DNA from: a virus
DNA: 22,871 nucleotides
Direction: 5' to 3' (one strand)
IMG/VR virus record: IMGVR_UViG_3300032665_000198
Location: 1 to 22,871 of that record
The notes beneath the pieces were generated by a model that did no database searches, had not been told where the DNA came from, and worked only from the letters and a program-made list of their open reading frames with translations. Shown here in pieces: positions 6,742 through 14,790 of this stretch (position 1 is its first letter; each line of letters starts with the position of its first letter). The translations under genes and the position numbers were made by a program.

Positions 6742-9700
6742 TTACCCCTGTCTTCCCTCTGACCATGCAGTCGAGAAATAGCGCCCAAAGTTCCTAAGAG
6801 ACGGGTTTTTCTTTTCTATGCTCTGAATAACCGCAGCCCTGATTTTGGGGTCAGGGTTTTCCAGCATCTTCATGGTGCCTGTATCCGACAGAACATTTGC
6901 CAAAGCCGCTTGTTCAGACATATAGCGGTCGTCCGAATAATCGCGCCGGAAGGAAGATTCGGCATTTTGTCCACTATAAAGGCCCGAAATGCCACCGTTG
7001 GCAGAATTATACTTGTCATATTCGTTAAAATAATTGCCCTCGTCCACGGCCCGCTGATTATCAACGTACATTTTGGTTATCAAATTCATTGCGGCAGGTC
7101 TAGACATTCCGGCGTTAGACACCATTTGCATCCACGCCCTTAAAGCACCAAAGCTGCGCTGATCAGCATTTGCCTCACCAGACGCAGCAATAGACCTAGA
7201 CAACTTTTCTGCCTCTTGAGAATTTGCAAGTTGGTCAAGCTTGACGCCCTGCAAACCAAGGTTAGGGGCAATAGAATCCCACCATGCACCAAGATTAGTC
7301 ATAAATGGATTCAACTTGCCCGGTTCAAACGGTCCGGTTTGTCCTGCCATAGTCTCGGCAAATTTCTTAAGCTGCCGGGTATTATTAGCTCCAGAAGCTG
7401 CCTCATTATTTACTTCTTTGATCTTCTCATTTGACATGCTCAACAAGCCCGGATCCATCCTTGCTGACATGAAAAACTTATCGGCGTCGTTAGCCGCGCT
7501 TTGCTTGCCTACGTCGCCTAAATAGTCGTATTGAGCGGCAATTGGAGGATTAACCCTGTCATCCATGACGTATTGGCCGTTTTGATTTTTTGTAAGGGGG
7601 CCACGCAACTTTGTGACATCGACATACTCTAACTGAGTTTGCCCGTTAGCAAGGGTATGAAGAACAGGGACAATCCCACCGCGCCCAGCAGCGGCCAGTT
7701 CACCAGTTGCCTGAGCCTGCCGCAGGGCAACCTGAGACTGCTGTGTCTGCAAGTCAGGAACGGCTTGAGCAGCCGCCCCTACACCCTGAAGCAACGCACC
7801 GCCAAAGTATCTGCTTGGCGACGACGCCATTGTACCGACGCCCTTCAAAAGAGGGAATAGCCAGCTTTCATTGCGGTCCATCCAAGTACCGGGCTTACCT
7901 TGGTTGATACCAAGCTGACGTTCCGCCCAGTCACCAGCGCGAGTCATAAAATCCCCGCCCTGACCAGTATCCGACGGGCCAGCCGGAGCAGGGCTTGCAG
8001 AGGGCTGCGCGGCTTCGGGCGCTAGACCCTTTTGATACGCAGGCGAACCAGCAAGGTCGCTGCTGATAGGGGGTGGCGGATTACCACCGCCAAGGCCCGG
8101 ACGGGACAGTTGCTGCATTTGGTCGAATACATTTGGCATATTCGCGGTTAATGCATCACCGCCTGCCGACCCAAGCGTTGCTTGCTGATCAGAGGTAAGT
8201 GCAGGTGGCGTTATGGGTGCTGCATTTTTAGGGACAACACCTCCCGGCACAGTACCAGAGGTATTACGACGCCCCGGAGGCGTTGTATCTACAATTTGTT
8301 CTTGCGGCCCAATAGGATTTCCTCTTTGTGCGGCATGCCAGAAATTGCTTAACGCATTTCCCGTCTCATGAAAGAATTTTGTTGGGTCGTCAGAACTACC
8401 TAATGAATTAATACCACCGCTGATATTCTTAGGCCAATTAGGATCACTGGTTGCATTGTTTTGTGGTGCTAAATTACCAGAATCCTTTAAACTCCATGCT
8501 TGCGTAAACGGAGAGTTATCTGCATCAGCCCAAGCCTGAATCAAGGGGTCATCATCAACTCCACCGTCTGTTGCATACCCGTGACGCGCGGCTCCGCCGC
8601 TTGCAAGTTCAAGGGCACGATGCACATGCGGATTTACGCTGCCGCCACGCGAAAGAAAGGCTAGTAGTGCCGATCCTGCGTCTGCTAACGCTCCGGTACT
8701 AGACAAAAATCCGCCTGCTTCTGTTGCGGTATTAAGAGCGTTTCCAAGGCCAAGCAATGAAGATGCTCCGCCTAAAATGCCTCCGCCCCCTCCGCCAGAA
8801 GAAGGAGGCGGCGACGGAAGGGAAAGTTTGTTATCAGATGTATCCTTAGCCGCTTCCGTTAAGCCCGGAATAGAGGTTGGGACTTCTGAATCAGATGAAA
8901 CACCGCCTGAGTCAGAAACATGACCTCCGTCATCATAACCATGCCGATATGCAGAACCACCGTGAGCAAGGGCTAGGGCTGCAATAGAGCCAATATCTTT
9001 AGCCATGTCGAAGAGTCCCTTGCCGGTGTTATAAGCACCGAGAGCGGAATTTGCGGCACCAAGAACACCGGAACCACCGGCACCCTGACCCGGAGCGCCC
9101 GGAGTTTTAAGGCCAGCGGGGGCATTGTCACTCTGTGCGGCAGCGGCCAAGCCGGGAATAGACGGCCCAACGGGTTTATAAGGATCATCATCCGTGCCAC
9201 CAGCGGCGCGGTGACGGCGGACTAGGCCACCTGAATAAAACGGGGATGTAGGATTTCCGTTTTCATCAAGATACTCATTTGCCGTCATAGACGTAGGCGC
9301 TTGGCTTTCGGAAGATGTATCAGGAGGGGCGTCTTTAGACTTACCAAAAGCATCTTGGTATATTTCTCTTGCGCCCGCATAGTCTTTTGTAACATCACCA
9401 GCCGCACCCATAACTTGGGCCATGGTCGATTCCGGCAACTTCGGAATTGCTCCAGCAGTCACAAGGTGAGATACCGATCCAGTCGGCGGCGGGACATAGC
9501 CCATGCTGCCGACACCAGTACCCGAAGCAGGGACGCGGCCAGCGCCGCCATACAGACCAAGGGCCTGAGCCTGAGCCTGCAAGATACCGGCAAGGTCAGC
9601 CGCACTAATCACTGACGGAGAGCCGCCATCCGCGTATCCCTGACCAGCACGGAGCGGAGTTACCGCCCCGCCCTCAGAATGCGGGACTAGACCACCCTTG

Positions 9701-10983
9701 CGGAAATGGCCGCGTTTCGCAGCCGCGTCCGTGGCCTTGTCGTAGTCAACAGTCCGGTACCCACCGGCCAGACCAACCGCATCAGGGTGGTGCTTCTCAA
9801 CATCCTGCGCGATAAGGCCAATGCGCGTTCCCGGTTCGTTCTTGTACCGGAACTTGACGATCTTCTGGCCGTCAAAGGTCTTACCAATCGGCTCGATGTC
9901 TTCCTTGAGCCGCTTATCCGAGAAAAACGGCATTGGCTGCGCCGTGGACGTAGTAGACCCGGACAGCGCACCAGTGCCTTCGGCCACGTTCGCAACCGCC
10001 TGAGCCGTCTGGAAGGGGTAGCCCTGTTGCTGGAGGAACTGGTTGTAGAGCGCCGACAGGCCAGCCTGCTGGGTCTGCTGCGCAAGTGTACCAGCACCGA
10101 TCTGCGCCTGACCGGCACCAAGAAGGTTCTGCTGGGCCTGAGTGCCCAAGCCAGCCAAGGTGGTGCCAGTGCCAACGCCCTGCGTATATGCCTGCTGCCC
10201 GACCCCAGCGAGGCCCTGCGCCAAGCCCGTGCCCTGCCCGTAAGCCTGCTGCCCGATGCCAGCCAGACTGGAGGCACCCTGCTGTAGGGCCGCGCGGTTC
10301 GCCTGCGCCGCCCCAAGATTAACGCCCTGCTGCTGCTGGGCCGCACCCAGAGCCTGATTGTAACCCTGATTTAGGGTATTGGCGTACACGTTCTGGGACG
10401 CAATCTGCTGCTGCTGGGCCAAATTCGCCGCCGCAAGGCCAGCCCGGTCCCCACCAAATGCCCCCTGATTTATGGCGTTGCCCAACTGACCAGACATCTG
10501 TTGCTGGTTCTGCTGGTTCTGCAAAGCCTCCTGCGCCCCCAAAACGGTATTGAGATAGGGCGACATGAAGCTGTTGATCTGCCCCGCACCAATCTGCTGG
10601 GCGTTAACCGGGCCAGTGCCAGCCATAGCCAGACCCGTAGCCATCTGGTTATAGGGCTGCGCCTGATTATACGCCCCTTGGTATGCGCCCGTAGCGGCCT
10701 GATTGTACCCCTGACCCGCCTGCGTCCCCTGCATGATGCTGGACGTACCAGCCTGAAAATAGGGCTGGGCAGCATTCGCTGCCATATTGGTCGTATCAAT
10801 ACCGGCCTGCTGCTGCTGATTTATCGGGGCAACAAATGCGTTTGGATTACCCTGCGGAGCATTATAGGTCTGGAACGGCTGCGTGGCAGCAGACTGCATC
10901 ATATTGTTCGCAAGCTGATAGTTTTGCAGTACCTGCTGCGGTATCTGCACCTGCTGCGTAGTAGTACCTGTCTTGCCGCCCAT
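6742..10983 (-). CDS. Very large virion protein with an internal S74-type domain
   Basis: This is a 1413-residue protein in four visible parts. Residues 1-350 are Gln/Ala/Gly-rich with QQQ and GQ repeats. Residues 351-415 form an S74-like domain: FFSDKRLKEDIEPIG (Ser355, Lys360), KFRYKNEPG, RIGLIAQDVEKHHPDAVGL and YRTVDYDKAT. Residues 425-1005 are Gly/Pro/Ser-rich, probably flexible, with recurring GG...H...GG motifs and an internal duplication. Residues 1005-1413 are more ordered and helical (GDWAERQLGINQ to FSTAWSEGRQG). I recognise the N-terminal plus S74 arrangement from phages of Alphaproteobacteria, without a proven role. Position just ahead of the transglycosylase gene suggests an internal or ejection protein. 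It starts two bases after the GNAT stop, with an AAAGG nine bases before the ATG. Confidence 0.75.
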   Translation of the reverse strand: MGGKTGTTTQQVQIPQQVLQNYQLANNMMQSAATQPFQTYNAPQGNPNAFVAPINQQQQAGIDTTNMAANAAQPYFQAGTSSIMQGTQAGQGYNQAATGAYQGAYNQAQPYNQMATGLAMAGTGPVNAQQIGAGQINSFMSPYLNTVLGAQEALQNQQNQQQMSGQLGNAINQGAFGGDRAGLAAANLAQQQQIASQNVYANTLNQGYNQALGAAQQQQGVNLGAAQANRAALQQGASSLAGIGQQAYGQGTGLAQGLAGVGQQAYTQGVGTGTTLAGLGTQAQQNLLGAGQAQIGAGTLAQQTQQAGLSALYNQFLQQQGYPFQTAQAVANVAEGTGALSGSTTSTAQPMPFFSDKRLKEDIEPIGKTFDGQKIVKFRYKNEPGTRIGLIAQDVEKHHPDAVGLAGGYRTVDYDKATDAAAKRGHFRKGGLVPHSEGGAVTPLRAGQGYADGGSPSVISAADLAGILQAQAQALGLYGGAGRVPASGTGVGSMGYVPPPTGSVSHLVTAGAIPKLPESTMAQVMGAAGDVTKDYAGAREIYQDAFGKSKDAPPDTSSESQAPTSMTANEYLDENGNPTSPFYSGGLVRRHRAAGGTDDDPYKPVGPSIPGLAAAAQSDNAPAGLKTPGAPGQGAGGSGVLGAANSALGAYNTGKGLFDMAKDIGSIAALALAHGGSAYRHGYDDGGHVSDSGGVSSDSEVPTSIPGLTEAAKDTSDNKLSLPSPPPSSGGGGGGILGGASSLLGLGNALNTATEAGGFLSSTGALADAGSALLAFLSRGGSVNPHVHRALELASGGAARHGYATDGGVDDDPLIQAWADADNSPFTQAWSLKDSGNLAPQNNATSDPNWPKNISGGINSLGSSDDPTKFFHETGNALSNFWHAAQRGNPIGPQEQIVDTTPPGRRNTSGTVPGGVVPKNAAPITPPALTSDQQATLGSAGGDALTANMPNVFDQMQQLSRPGLGGGNPPPPISSDLAGSPAYQKGLAPEAAQPSASPAPAGPSDTGQGGDFMTRAGDWAERQLGINQGKPGTWMDRNESWLFPLLKGVGTMASSPSRYFGGALLQGVGAAAQAVPDLQTQQSQVALRQAQATGELAAAGRGGIVPVLHTLANGQTQLEYVDVTKLRGPLTKNQNGQYVMDDRVNPPIAAQYDYLGDVGKQSAANDADKFFMSARMDPGLLSMSNEKIKEVNNEAASGANNTRQLKKFAETMAGQTGPFEPGKLNPFMTNLGAWWDSIAPNLGLQGVKLDQLANSQEAEKLSRSIAASGEANADQRSFGALRAWMQMVSNAGMSRPAAMNLITKMYVDNQRAVDEGNYFNEYDKYNSANGGISGLYSGQNAESSFRRDYSDDRYMSEQAALANVLSDTGTMKMLENPDPKIRAAVIQSIEKKNPSLRNFGRYFSTAWSEGRQG
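8560..9162 (-). repeat. Internal protein duplication within the 1413-aa virion protein
   Basis: Two diverged units lie in tandem at residues about 608-688 (8920-9162) and 704-808 (8560-8874). Each starts with P/T-SIPGL..AA, passes through a Gly-rich LG-A-S-LG segment, and ends with an HGG/RGG stretch and RHGY..DGG. The DNA between has drifted, so this is an old duplication rather than a recent slip. Confidence 0.6.
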
Positions 10984-10985
10984 AG

Positions 10986-11468
10986 TTAATGACCTTTGTA
11001 GCTACCAGTCGTAGCGCCATAGAGGAAAAAAGCACCAGATTGTTCCCCAAACTGACGCTCATAAAGTTTGATTTTACCCTTGGTCCGGTGATTGCTCAGG
11101 ACACCGATCACCAATGGAAGACCAATAGTGTCCGAAACCTTCTTTGCGAAATCGCACAGCATCCGGGCACGGCCCAGCTTCGCGCCACGGAACTCAGGAC
11201 GAACAAAAATAGCCTTTTCTTCGATCACATAATCGTCTGAGTACCACATCTGCCCAATCCGCAGCAGGATCACCGCCTCTGCGGGCTCCCCCTTCTTGCC
11301 GCAAATGCCGACTAGGCCCTGCTGCAAAGTGCATCCAGCGTAGATATTTTCCAGCAACTTGCGGGTACTGGGGTTATTGAACCCGTTCTCTTTGCAGGCC
11401 GACAGCGCAAGGGCCATGATGTCATCGACATCTTCCGGCGTCCCCACCCTGATCTCTATTTGTTCCAT
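10986..11468 (-). CDS. GNAT-family N-acetyltransferase
   Basis: This is a 160-residue protein with the GNAT layout: an N-terminal strand and helix (IEIRVGTPEDVDDIMALAL), a central strand (AEAVILLRIGQMWYSDDYVI), then the acetyl-CoA-binding motif (EEKAIFVRPEFRGAKLGRAR, residues 84-102, with RGAKLG at 94-99), and a late KLYERQFGEQSGAFFLYG segment typical of motif B. GNAT enzymes move an acetyl group to an amine. Its target is unknown; being encoded between virion genes, it may modify a particle protein or a host factor. AGGA with a six-base spacer precedes the ATG. The 205-aa gene stops two bases upstream of this start. Confidence 0.85.
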   Translation of the reverse strand: MEQIEIRVGTPEDVDDIMALALSACKENGFNNPSTRKLLENIYAGCTLQQGLVGICGKKGEPAEAVILLRIGQMWYSDDYVIEEKAIFVRPEFRGAKLGRARMLCDFAKKVSDTIGLPLVIGVLSNHRTKGKIKLYERQFGEQSGAFFLYGATTGSYKGH

Positions 11469-11469
11469 G

Positions 11470-12087
11470 TCAGTTCCTCTTCGGGCCGGGTAGGTTCTTC
11501 AGGGTCTTGATCGTCTTTGACCGCATCTTCTCGACAAACTGGTCAAGAATTTTATGTCCGTCATCCATTGATCCGTGACCGATTTTTACCACATCTTCAG
11601 GCGGGATCACATATTCCCCACCAGCCGCAACAATAGGAACAGAATCTACCTCTCCGCCGTCTGCGCGGTGCGGAGCTGTAGCACCATAGGGAAGTCCAGA
11701 GCCGCCATATGGCATTCCAGAACCAGCGGACTTTTGACCATAGAAAGGTTGCCCAAAAATGCCTTTGGCGACCTTGAACCCAGCCACAGTGTTCCCCTCG
11801 CCCATAGCGGAAATGATGTCTGCCGGGATGACATAAGACCCCGACTTAACATGCATGTTCAGGTGGTCCGTCCGTCCGGCCACTTGGCTGTGTATGGGGC
11901 CAACGTGAATCTTGCTCCTGCCGGGGGTTGGCAGTTTGGGCAGCTTGGGAAGCCCGCCAATGGCATGCGCTTGCCGCGCCGTACTCAGGGCGGCAGCAAT
12001 AGCCTGATCGCGCGGGTGCCCAGCGTGGAGCATTTCGCTTATATTGGAACTAATAGTTTTCTGGCTCTTGCCCTTCTTCAGCGGCAT
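11470..12087 (-). CDS. Phage virion-region protein with duplicated YVIP motif
   Basis: This is a 205-residue basic protein. The N-terminal ~40 residues (MPLKKGKSQKTISSNISEML, then AGHPRDQAIAAALSTAR) form a helical module I recall as common at the start of proteins in phage structural clusters. The C-terminal part contains two related units: HVKSGSYVIPADIISAMGEG (79-98) and VAAGGEYVIPPEDVVKIGHG (153-172). They are joined by a Gly/Tyr-rich linker and HRADGGEVD, a GG motif also found in the two large neighbours. GAGGA precedes the ATG at 12087 by about five bases. Its molecular role is unknown; shared motifs suggest it is part of, or assembles with, the ejection proteins. Confidence 0.7.
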   Translation of the reverse strand: MPLKKGKSQKTISSNISEMLHAGHPRDQAIAAALSTARQAHAIGGLPKLPKLPTPGRSKIHVGPIHSQVAGRTDHLNMHVKSGSYVIPADIISAMGEGNTVAGFKVAKGIFGQPFYGQKSAGSGMPYGGSGLPYGATAPHRADGGEVDSVPIVAAGGEYVIPPEDVVKIGHGSMDDGHKILDQFVEKMRSKTIKTLKNLPGPKRN

Positions 12088-12094
12088 GGCGTCC

Positions 12095-12439
12095 TCACGA
12101 ATAACTGATGGTCAGAACCTGACTGGTTCCGGGCACCACCACGATGCCAATGCTCACGGGTAAGTTTACGATATAGACGCCCACAGCCTGCGGTATGATG
12201 TAGATGAGATTTGCCGTCGAAGTGGCTAGGTTGGTGTCGTATATCTTTCCGGTAGTCGATCCCGCAGTCGTGACGCTAATACTGGCAACCCGGCCAGCAT
12301 TGGCAGACACCAGCGTAGTCGCGGAAATCTGGGATGTGTTCTTGGCACCCTGAACATTAAGATACGTTGTCGCCGCACCGTTAAGCGCAGTAACAATGTT
12401 CTTCGTAGCTGTCAGGATGTCTGAAAGTGATGTTGTCAT
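12095..12439 (-). CDS. Small beta-rich protein of the tail/head-completion region
   Basis: This is a 114-residue protein. An N-terminal helix (SDILTATKNIVTALNGAATTYL) is followed by a beta-rich, Thr/Ser/Ile-rich domain (ISVTTAGSTTGKIYDT through IVVVPGTSQVLTISYS). Its ATG shares a base with the stop of the nozzle-like gene (TGATG at 12437-12441), so the two are probably produced together. I recall similar small proteins next to adaptor/nozzle genes, but cannot name the family. A decoration or tail-completion role is a guess from size, composition and position. Confidence 0.65.
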   Translation of the reverse strand: MTTSLSDILTATKNIVTALNGAATTYLNVQGAKNTSQISATTLVSANAGRVASISVTTAGSTTGKIYDTNLATSTANLIYIIPQAVGVYIVNLPVSIGIVVVPGTSQVLTISYS

Positions 12440-14790
12440 CAGAATTTCCCATCAGGCTGCATACGGTAGCGAATGTTTCCAATTCGCCAGAAGCTGCCAA
12501 CATCGCTGCTGCCTAGGGTGATGGATGTCAGACGCCCACGGAAACGCGGCGAAACATACTGCGTAGCCTGCGTCAGCGTATAAGTCTGCGACGTCTGCGG
12601 AGTATCGCCGGGGTAATCTACATAGTTGAACGTCAGATTGACGTTGGCATTCTGCGTGCCACCGTATAGGCCCCACTTCATGTCGGGCCATACTTGGTCA
12701 ACAAAAGTCTTCAAGTCTGCCTCAGCCATCGTGAAATAGCCAGTCGTGAAGTAAGAGTTCATGGCTGAGCCGTCAGCGTCGAACAAAACCTGACCGTTGT
12801 AATTTTCGTGCTGGTAAATATAGAGCGTATTGGGATCGGCCCCGATGGGAGAGCCAAGCACAGACTGGTCAATCCACGCCGATCTACCCAGATTCCCAAA
12901 GTCCCATGTCTGAAGATATGCATTGTATTTGATGTAGGCGTTTACCTCGCCGCCATCACTAATGGTCGGGTAGTACCAAGTAATCTCTCCAAACAGGGAA
13001 TTTACAGCGGTCCTGATCTTATCAAGATTCGTGGTATCAAGGTCTTGGAAGATGACGTCCCACGCCGGACATGCAACCGGCGTTACACCTGAACCTGTCA
13101 GGCTGTAAAACTGCGACCGCCCCATCCAATAAACAACACCATTGAAAGACGCAGCAGCTTTACGCGCTATCAATCCGCAAGTCGTGCCAATCTCGTTGAA
13201 GGAATAAACATACGGCGGGCCGATATATTGCATCGACCAAATACCAATATCTGTCCAGATAAGCGCCTGCTGCGATGACTGGAGGCAACCGACAATCTTG
13301 GAACCCTTGGGGATTCGGTATGAACCAGCCTGATTGATGACCGTGGCAATCCAACTATTGTAATTATTGACATCGCACCAACGTATCAAAAGGGGATCCT
13401 GTACACCCGTGAAGGTTGATCCCCAAGCAACAATCTGGCGCTGCGGCATCGCCACAAAGAACCCGTCATTTACAGGTGGCCCCTGCGGAATAATTGTAGC
13501 CGTTGGATTGCCGCCAGTCGGATCCCACTGATAAATCGGCTGAAATTGCGGGCTGTTCGTAGTGATCGTGCCAGCGGTCGGGGACGAAACAGCGCACGAA
13601 ATCAGTATTTGGCCCCAGTTATCAAGTGACCATGTGGACGCCGATATGGGGGTGCCAGTAGATGGCGTAATCGCAGTGCCAGACCCGTAGCCACCCAGAC
13701 CATAGCCCAAGACGCCATAGCCAGTGCCAACCGGAATAGCCCCAACCCCAAAGCTGTAAATATACTGCGCGTTTCCGCCGTTCAGATAACCGCTGGTTGT
13801 TGAAGACGCAGTATTAGAGCCGTTGATGATGAACTGGGATGTATTCAGGACGCTTTGGACAATGTAATTGCCGTAAAACGTAATGCCGCCAATGGTCGTG
13901 GTGACGATAACCGGAAAAGTATCGCCTACATTGTACCCGTGATTCGGCAGCGTAACCGTGGCTTGGTTGGATGCGTTCGTGACATTGAATAGCGGAAGTA
14001 AAACCACGGACTGCGTGGTCATGGATTCAGACCCCACAGTCTGGCTGATGCTCACCTGCCAAGTCGTGGCAGTAATCTGCGCCAAAATAATAGTGTTTGT
14101 AGCAATACCAGTGCCGAGCAAAACCTGACCGGGATATAGCGTCCCGGTGATAGCCCCCGGAATGGTTAGCGTCGTGCCGGAAATAGAGCCGGTAAATGAT
14201 GCAATAGTCGATGCAGATGTATATGCCGCTGGCAGGGGATTGCCCAAAACATTTGTAGCAACAACATTATACTGAGTGGGAGAAATGAAACCGTTCTGAT
14301 CAATCGGATACAGACCGTACAGAACAACGCCACCAATGCTGAGATGCGTTGTAATATAAGCAGTATCGTAATTTGTTAAATTTTCAATCGTAGTGTCTGT
14401 GATGAGAATAATCGGACTTCCGGCAGTAGATGATGCTACAGGCGTTATATTGTCACCCGATGCTTGCGGCGTAATGTCAACAATTGAAGAGCTAAGAGTC
14501 GGATTTGTTATGACGGCCAACTGTGCAGTCGTGGTGGACGCAATGTTCTGTGTGCCAAGCGCCAAGTGCGAATTGACGTTTGTATCCTCCCAAGCCCACA
14601 GCGCCCTGACGGGCGCAACAGTTTTAGATGAATTAAATTTGGTCCAGCCGCCCAGTTTCTGGATCAGCCCGCCAAGCTGCTGGTCATAAATGAACCTAAT
14701 CAGATTACTAACCGAAATCCCTGTCTGGTTAAGGGCTGGCGTTTCATTCTGATTAAGGCCGGGGATCAGCTTTACTGCTGCATGGGGCAT
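12439..14790 (-). CDS. Nozzle/tail-hub-like protein (P22 gp10 or T7 gp12 type role)
   Basis: The start is placed at ATG 14790, giving 783 residues, because it makes a TAATG overlap with the upstream adaptor stop. A longer reading to 14841 adds a Cys/His-rich leader that lies inside the adaptor gene. The N-terminus (AVKLIPGLNQNETPALNQ, then SNLIRF and KLGGWTKF) and ALWAWEDTNVNSHLALGT match what I remember of podovirus nozzle or DNA-stabilisation proteins, which form the tail tube end. Two beta-rich stretches at about 195-262 and 268-345 interrupt the protein and look like Ig-like or similar inserted modules. The C-terminal half is a large beta-rich domain (ALIWTDIGIWSMQYIG, YWMGRSQFYSL), fitting a propeller-like fold. 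The exact family is inferred. Confidence 0.7.
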   Translation of the reverse strand: MPHAAVKLIPGLNQNETPALNQTGISVSNLIRFIYDQQLGGLIQKLGGWTKFNSSKTVAPVRALWAWEDTNVNSHLALGTQNIASTTTAQLAVITNPTLSSSIVDITPQASGDNITPVASSTAGSPIILITDTTIENLTNYDTAYITTHLSIGGVVLYGLYPIDQNGFISPTQYNVVATNVLGNPLPAAYTSASTIASFTGSISGTTLTIPGAITGTLYPGQVLLGTGIATNTIILAQITATTWQVSISQTVGSESMTTQSVVLLPLFNVTNASNQATVTLPNHGYNVGDTFPVIVTTTIGGITFYGNYIVQSVLNTSQFIINGSNTASSTTSGYLNGGNAQYIYSFGVGAIPVGTGYGVLGYGLGGYGSGTAITPSTGTPISASTWSLDNWGQILISCAVSSPTAGTITTNSPQFQPIYQWDPTGGNPTATIIPQGPPVNDGFFVAMPQRQIVAWGSTFTGVQDPLLIRWCDVNNYNSWIATVINQAGSYRIPKGSKIVGCLQSSQQALIWTDIGIWSMQYIGPPYVYSFNEIGTTCGLIARKAAASFNGVVYWMGRSQFYSLTGSGVTPVACPAWDVIFQDLDTTNLDKIRTAVNSLFGEITWYYPTISDGGEVNAYIKYNAYLQTWDFGNLGRSAWIDQSVLGSPIGADPNTLYIYQHENYNGQVLFDADGSAMNSYFTTGYFTMAEADLKTFVDQVWPDMKWGLYGGTQNANVNLTFNYVDYPGDTPQTSQTYTLTQATQYVSPRFRGRLTSITLGSSDVGSFWRIGNIRYRMQPDGKF

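Noticed and set aside
8779-8809. GC-rich inverted repeat (GCCTCC ... GGAGGC) as a terminator
   Set aside because: It lies inside the 1413-aa gene, encodes a Ser/Pro/Gly linker, and has no following T run on the coding strand.
9687-10346. Minus-strand 219-aa Arg/Ser-rich frame and its plus-strand counterpart at 9706-10287
   Set aside because: Both lie within the 1413-aa gene and have the Arg/Leu-rich composition of out-of-frame GC-rich sequence; the main frame has a recognisable S74 domain.
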